Assembly: GCA_019009955.1 (NCBI GenBank)
Contig: CM032229.1
Span: forward strand, 149,651,001-149,715,000
Origin: Riptortus pedestris
Taxonomy: Eukaryota; Arthropoda; Insecta; Hemiptera; Alydidae
Reading direction: 5' to 3'
DNA length: 64,000 nucleotides
The notes below the pieces were generated by a model. That model did not search any database. It was not told the DNA's origin and saw only the letters and a list, made by a program, of their open reading frames with translations. The translations under genes were made by a program, and so were the position numbers. This document shows, in pieces, positions 59,950 to 64,000 of this stretch (position 1 is its first letter; each line of letters begins with the position of its first letter).

Positions 59950-60473
59950 GAACGGACCTCATTTTCGTCATCTCCTGGATCGATGGACATTTGAAGAAAT
60001 TTTTCGAAACTCGCATCATGAGTACGACCTCAATAGCTGATTTCCCTTGAGGGAAATCTGCTAAAAGGGGATCAATAGAACGTATTTGCACATATCTCAC
60101 AAAGTAAAAGTTCAATGAAAACAATATTTCGTATTTAACCTTGTAATGAAGGGGTTCATGATATAACGGCTTATTGTTAATGTGAAGTGGGGGTTTGCTG
60201 AAGGCTCAAAACTGAAAAATGCAAATATCTCGGTTAATATTCTAGATAGAGAATATATGAATATAACAATATTTATAGTACATTTAATTTACAATAAGAT
60301 TTGTTCTCTACAATTTTCTTAGGTGTATATATATATATATATATATAATGTTGAACGTCCTCATTTTCAGCATCTCCTGGGTAGGATCGATGGATATTTG
60401 AAGAACATTTTCGAAAATCGCGACATGAGTACGACCTAAATAGCTGATTTCCCTTAAGGTAAATCTGCTAAAA
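59082..60473 (-). mobile_element. Family H element, long form, interrupted by another H
   Basis: 3' part 59082-59332 (AAAGTCCGTCATTCAG, long-form block to CCAATTTTAGTAATCC). It continues after the inserted copy at 60064 (GGGGATCAATAGAACG, TTTGCACATATCTCAC) through core sequence and a TA tract at 60327-60347 to GATTTCCCTTAAGGTAAATC at 60470. The two halves join at the same point where uninterrupted long copies have an A/G-rich run. Confidence 0.8.
59333..60063 (-). mobile_element. Family H element (insert subfamily), complete, inside another H
   Basis: Clean hairpin end AAAAGTCCGTCACGCAGGGG, the 118-bp subfamily insert shared with the copy at 45281, core, (TA)n at 59892-59943, and 5' palindrome TTTCCCTTGAGGGAAATC then TGCTAAAA. 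The insertion site is an A run of the host copy (T on the element strand), without duplicated target. Confidence 0.9.
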
Positions 60474-60477
60474 TGCT

Positions 60478-60850
60478 ATGGGCAGTGATTGGCCAAAGAT
60501 CGATGAACGCTTACGCGAAAACCAGTCCTTGGTGGAATCGATTTATCGAAGCGATAAGGGCCCCTTGAGCCTTTCATGCCCCTGAACAGTTGCAGTATGA
60601 GAGAATGCACTTCCTGGCTGGATGCACCGGTATCGGGTGACGAGGGTTGCACTCTCGGCAAGGGTTTCACGCCTCCCCGGCTATCGAGTTACAATGCAGT
60701 GGCAGATGCTGCTTCATTGTCACACCATCGCTCCTCATTAAGCCCCTCATTGTCGCCGCGTTCAAACAGCTTCGCGACACCCAGAATAGCTATGAAACTT
60801 TACTCGGCAGAAGAGCATTTCAGAGAAATAATAATATGAAATTCGTCTAA
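60478..60850 (+). pseudogene. GC-rich broken coding island of unknown identity
   Basis: From 60478 one frame reads MGSDWPKIDERLRENQSL and on to KGPLSLSCP, then a stop. Shifting by one base near 60581 gives PEQLQYERMHFLAGCTGIG, a TGA at 60638, then in the same frame HSRQGFHASPAIELQ, TPSLLIKPLIVAAFKQLR, DTQNSYETLLGRR and a stop at 60848. G+C is near 50% against roughly a third around it. An overlapping frame (60576-60839) is Ser/Pro-rich. The amphipathic segments look like real protein with one frameshift and one nonsense codon. I recognise no family. It starts 5 bp after the H 5' terminus. Confidence 0.4.
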
Positions 60851-61687
60851 TTAAACTTTTGAAATTCTCAAAAACATATCCGGCTAAATGTTTTGATTGA
60901 GTTGCTCATCAATTCCACCCACTTCCATCTCAACATCCCTTACTACCTAATTACTCTGCAGTAATTAGGTAGTAATACTCTGCTAACTCAGGTAATTTCC
61001 TCCTGCGCTTTCCAATTTCATTACTACATTATTGTGAGAGAAATCATTTAACGACAGTGAAAAGCCTTCCATTTTAAACAAATTTAACTGAAATTGGAGT
61101 TTTATTTTTTTTTAAATATTAAAAAAATAATCTATGGCGATAACCAAATAAAACAGTGGTCAGTGGAGGGCAATAAAAAAAAAGTTCTTGGAGTTTTCGT
61201 TTAGACTTAACTGCAGCATAAAGCACTTTCAACAAAAATTATTTAATTATTGTGGAGCGTTCGCTGCGAGGCGATATTGCTCATAAAAAAACAATGAGTA
61301 TAAAAAAAATACAAAATTAAAATAGTAAAAAGAGAAAATTAAATATTAGAATTAGAACAGAACCAACTAAGAAAGCAACCAAATAACAAAACTCAACCAA
61401 AGAGACAAAAAAATACAGGAATCAACAAATAAAAAAAAATTAACAAAAACGAACCATTAAATTCAAAAACAAAAAAAATATCTTGTAAGGAAAGAAGATT
61501 ATTAAAAACTATAAAGACTAATAAAATCACAGAAACAATTATATACTTTCAATGGTTGAAATTAAAACTAAAATCAAATAAACGAAAATTAGTATGCACA
61601 TTAATAAAATGAAGAGATTAAATTTTCTAATATCTAAAATATTCACAATCATATGGTCCCGCTTTCTCTATCACACATACAAATCCG

Positions 61688-61740
<53 letters not shown>

Positions 61741-62371
61741 ACACACACAAAAAGACACACACATATTTTAACAAATTTACTGGAATTAAAAAAAAAAATA
61801 ATTTAAGAAGGATTAAACAGGTTTTTAAAATGTACTACTTCTAAATGTTAATGTCAAGTAAATGACATGTTATGGGATAATAATTTTAGTTTAGAAGTTA
61901 AACTGATAATGTGAGTTTTCTTCAAAACGTATCACGTTAAACCACAAAAACTTTATTATTTGTTTTACTATCATTTGATGGGAACATCAATAAGTTAGTT
62001 GAAACAATACGAAGAGTTCACGTTCGATCCCCGTAAAGGAAGATTTTGAGTAAGTTTGTTTCCAACCGCAGCATCATGGGCTTTATAAGAAGTCTGTCTG
62101 TGTCCCATGTGGTTTACTTGGAAACATGATAACGTATATTTTTTTTAAATTTAGATTATTTTATTTTATTAGGAATATTACAGTCTGCATTTAAATGCAT
62201 TTTTAGTGTGATATGTACAATAATATCGTTCTCCATCTCTCTCAACAGAAGCTATACTCTTTAACCACAATGAGAGGAGCAGCCTCTCCCTGCCTGGCAA
62301 CGAAGTCAACAGCTAAGGAGGAATGGCACTTGATAAGAAAATAGCCACTGCTATCACTTCAATTTACACTT
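60851..62371. other. A-rich DNA with a (CA)n tract
   Basis: 61080-61600 is strongly A-rich on the plus strand. A (CA)n microsatellite lies at 61689-61738, with a second short run to 61765. GTTCGATCCCCG at 62026 resembles a B box but has no SINE body. Confidence 0.5.
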
Positions 62372-62665
62372 CTATAGGAGATCTCTGGGCCATTGTTTCT
62401 TGAGGCGCCGTCGAGGGGAATATGGATGAGTGGTACTGGAAAGGGCTAGGACTTCTGGATTAGGATGATTGGATAGCCTGCTGTGGCATTTTTTGAATCT
62501 TAGGGAAATAAGCTTCTTTACAAGTGGGATATTAAGATATTTATGGAGAGTGTGGTTGGTGATATAATATGGCACATCTACTATGGTGCACAGGACTTTG
62601 GATTGGAAGGTCTGGAAGTTCGAAGGTTTTGCTGTACCCCGATATCGTATCTGCTGTGAAAGTAG
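62372..62665 (-). pseudogene. Jockey-type LINE C-terminus
   Basis: The minus-strand reading YRGTAKPSNFQTFQSKVLCT, then IVDVPYYITNHTLHKYLNIP, HSRLSNHPNPEV and RRRLKKQWPRDLL, ending at 62372. This is the conserved end of Jockey-superfamily ORF2 proteins (WGTA-x-x-SN, Q-x-F-Q-S-K-x-L-R, x-x-N-x-T-L-H-x-D-L, HPN, RRLKR-x-x-P-x-DL). No RNase H is present, so it belongs to a different lineage from the LINE at 39744. The upstream reading past 62665 is frameshifted or lost. Confidence 0.8.
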
Positions 62666-63977
62666 TCACTGATGTGTTGGTCTCTGGAGGGTATCCTATT
62701 TATTCCGCAATGTCCGTACGTGGTGAGCAATTGAGGCCGCTTTCTGATAACATGTATGTACGAATGTTCAATGTCTTCCTTCTTTTAGGCGAATTAAAGT
62801 TTAGTTTTGGACAATACAACTAAATAAGAGGTATCGTTTTTTTTTTAAAAAAAAATCACTAATACTTTCTGCCATTTACAAAATTTCACTCAAAACATAC
62901 AATGTCCAGCTTAAGTTTCAAGTCTTAAGCTATTTCGAGCTGAATAGAGACTAGAATGTATGATTAAGTCATCTCTGTATCTCTTTTAGCACATGGTTAA
63001 TTTGCCAAACTAAGCAGGTTTTCTTATTTGGCTAGTTTAGCAAACTATTTTGGAAGTGCCTTCGATTCGTTAATAGAACCTGAGATTTGTTCGGTGAGTG
63101 AAAAAAAAAAAAAAAGGAAACAGAATGTACTAATATATCAATATATAAGTGACTATCAATGAACAAAATTTCCCTTTTTAATTGAGAAATTGAAAAAAAA
63201 AAATGTAGAAAGTGTTGATCAAACAGTAAATGGGTGATCATTAAATTCTTTTTTTTTATTAAATTTAAGGCTTGTTTTCAATTTGGCAAAGCTATTTAAC
63301 AGAAGTTAAACTTTTTTTGTCAGAGATATTGTGTGCGAACGTTCGTTCACACAATTGTTTTTTAATAGGAGAAGTGTTTAAGAGTTTCATCGGTTATGGT
63401 AAAGGTATATTTTTTAATAATATACATTTACATTTTGATTAATTAGTTGGAATGTAGTTATATTTTTTTTTTATTTATATGACATCTGTCATGTATTATT
63501 GACGCAGATGTTATTTCAGTGATAATTCTTGTTTTTATAAAGTATTATCTTTATATTGATATAAAGATAGTGATATGCTTTGTGCAATTCAGAAATATTT
63601 ATTAGAATAATACTATATTTTAGAGAACCTTGTTCTACTGTGTTTTAAGACTGCTCTCGGTTACATGCATAATTTTCATATGAAAAGAATTTATATCTCC
63701 ACAACTTTTTTTTAGGGTCAGGGCAAAATATACCTTTGTTTGTTCAGGAAGGATTTGCTGGAAAGTTGCCATCTAGAGCTGAGCAGTAATTGATAAAAGT
63801 CGGGGAGATTCTGCTGTTCGGATAAACCATTGAATATGAAGAGCATTGCAACCTCACCAGGTCGCGGAGAACGCTTTGCCCCCTTCACTTATAGTTAGCT
63901 GTTCTTAAAGTCACTCTTAAAGCCACTTAACATATTTTTACATCCTTCCAAAGAGCATTTTTAAACTATGCTATTTT
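62666..63977. other. AT-rich DNA, nothing recognised
   Basis: An 84-codon plus frame at 62569-62823 lies mostly antisense to the Jockey relic. Other frames are T/F-rich and unconvincing. Confidence 0.5.
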
Positions 63978-64000
63978 AGCAGATTTCCTTTAAGGGAAGT
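63978..64000 (+). mobile_element. 5' end of a further family H copy, cut by the window edge
   Basis: AGCAGATTTCCTTTAAGGGA at the very end, preceded by CTATTTT, matches the H 5' terminus. Confidence 0.8.

Noticed and set aside
62018..62040. B-box-like GTTCGATCCCCG suggesting a tRNA or SINE
   Set aside because: No A box at the right distance, no cloverleaf, and no similarity to the SINE body found at 1714, 8768 and 32112.

Overview
This is repeat-dominated nuclear DNA of an animal, with no intact host gene that I can defend. It is strongly AT-rich, full of (TA)n and (TG)n microsatellites, and packed with relics of eukaryotic transposons: Tc1/mariner, piggyBac, hAT, non-LTR retrotransposons, tRNA-derived SINEs and Helitron-like non-autonomous elements. 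The repeat set suggests an arthropod. A caligid copepod (sea louse) would fit, but that is a guess from repeat flavour, not a diagnostic sequence.

The dominant component is one interspersed family, called H here, with about 25 copies. A complete short copy is about 590 bp. It has AGCAGATTTCCC at its 5' end, a central (TA)n tract, the inverse GGGAAATCTGCT just inside the 3' end, then a small hairpin (ACGCAG-CCC-CTGCGT) and a GACGGAC terminus. There are no inverted termini at the extreme ends and no target duplication. This is the architecture of DINE-1/HINE elements, the non-autonomous partners of Helentrons. Two internal tests support the boundaries: a duplicated locus in which one copy carries H and the other is empty (4053-5170), and an H copy inserted inside another H copy (59333-60063).

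Layout. 0-5 kb: featureless DNA, one SINE, the H filled/empty locus. 5.8-11 kb: H copies, one (7823-9838) carrying a Tc1-type MITE and a SINE, then a 34-bp-arm hairpin containing a coding-like fragment. 12-14 kb: (TG)n, a hAT deletion derivative with a perfect 8-bp target duplication, a LINE-like protein tail. 14.4-20.9 kb: H copies, one stretched to almost 5 kb by two family-B elements in its TA tract and a piggyBac element in its TTAA. 21.6-29 kb: H copies, a GTGGGTTACACC-terminated element, a second hAT derivative, and two more piggyBac elements with TTAA duplications. 29.9-38 kb: a stem-loop repeat, H copies, a 211-bp MITE, a third family-B copy inside H. 39.7-42.2 kb: a decayed LINE with reverse transcriptase and RNase H. 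43.8-47.1 kb: H copies, one holding a family-B copy. 48.8-49.7 kb: 83-bp minisatellite. 50.9-55.2 kb: H copies, a nearly complete Tc1-like DD34E element with IR/DR termini, and a second Tc1-like relic inside H. 57.5-58.3 kb: a 22-bp satellite with a 122-bp higher-order repeat. 59-60.5 kb: H inside H. 60.5-60.9 kb: a GC-rich broken coding island. 62.4-62.7 kb: a Jockey-type tail. The last bases start another H copy.

The theme is nested transposition. H copies supply TA tracts and TTAA sites that later elements enter, so insertion order can be read directly. Many long open frames here are only (TA)n or (TG)n read as Ile-Tyr or Cys-Val repeats and are not reported as genes.
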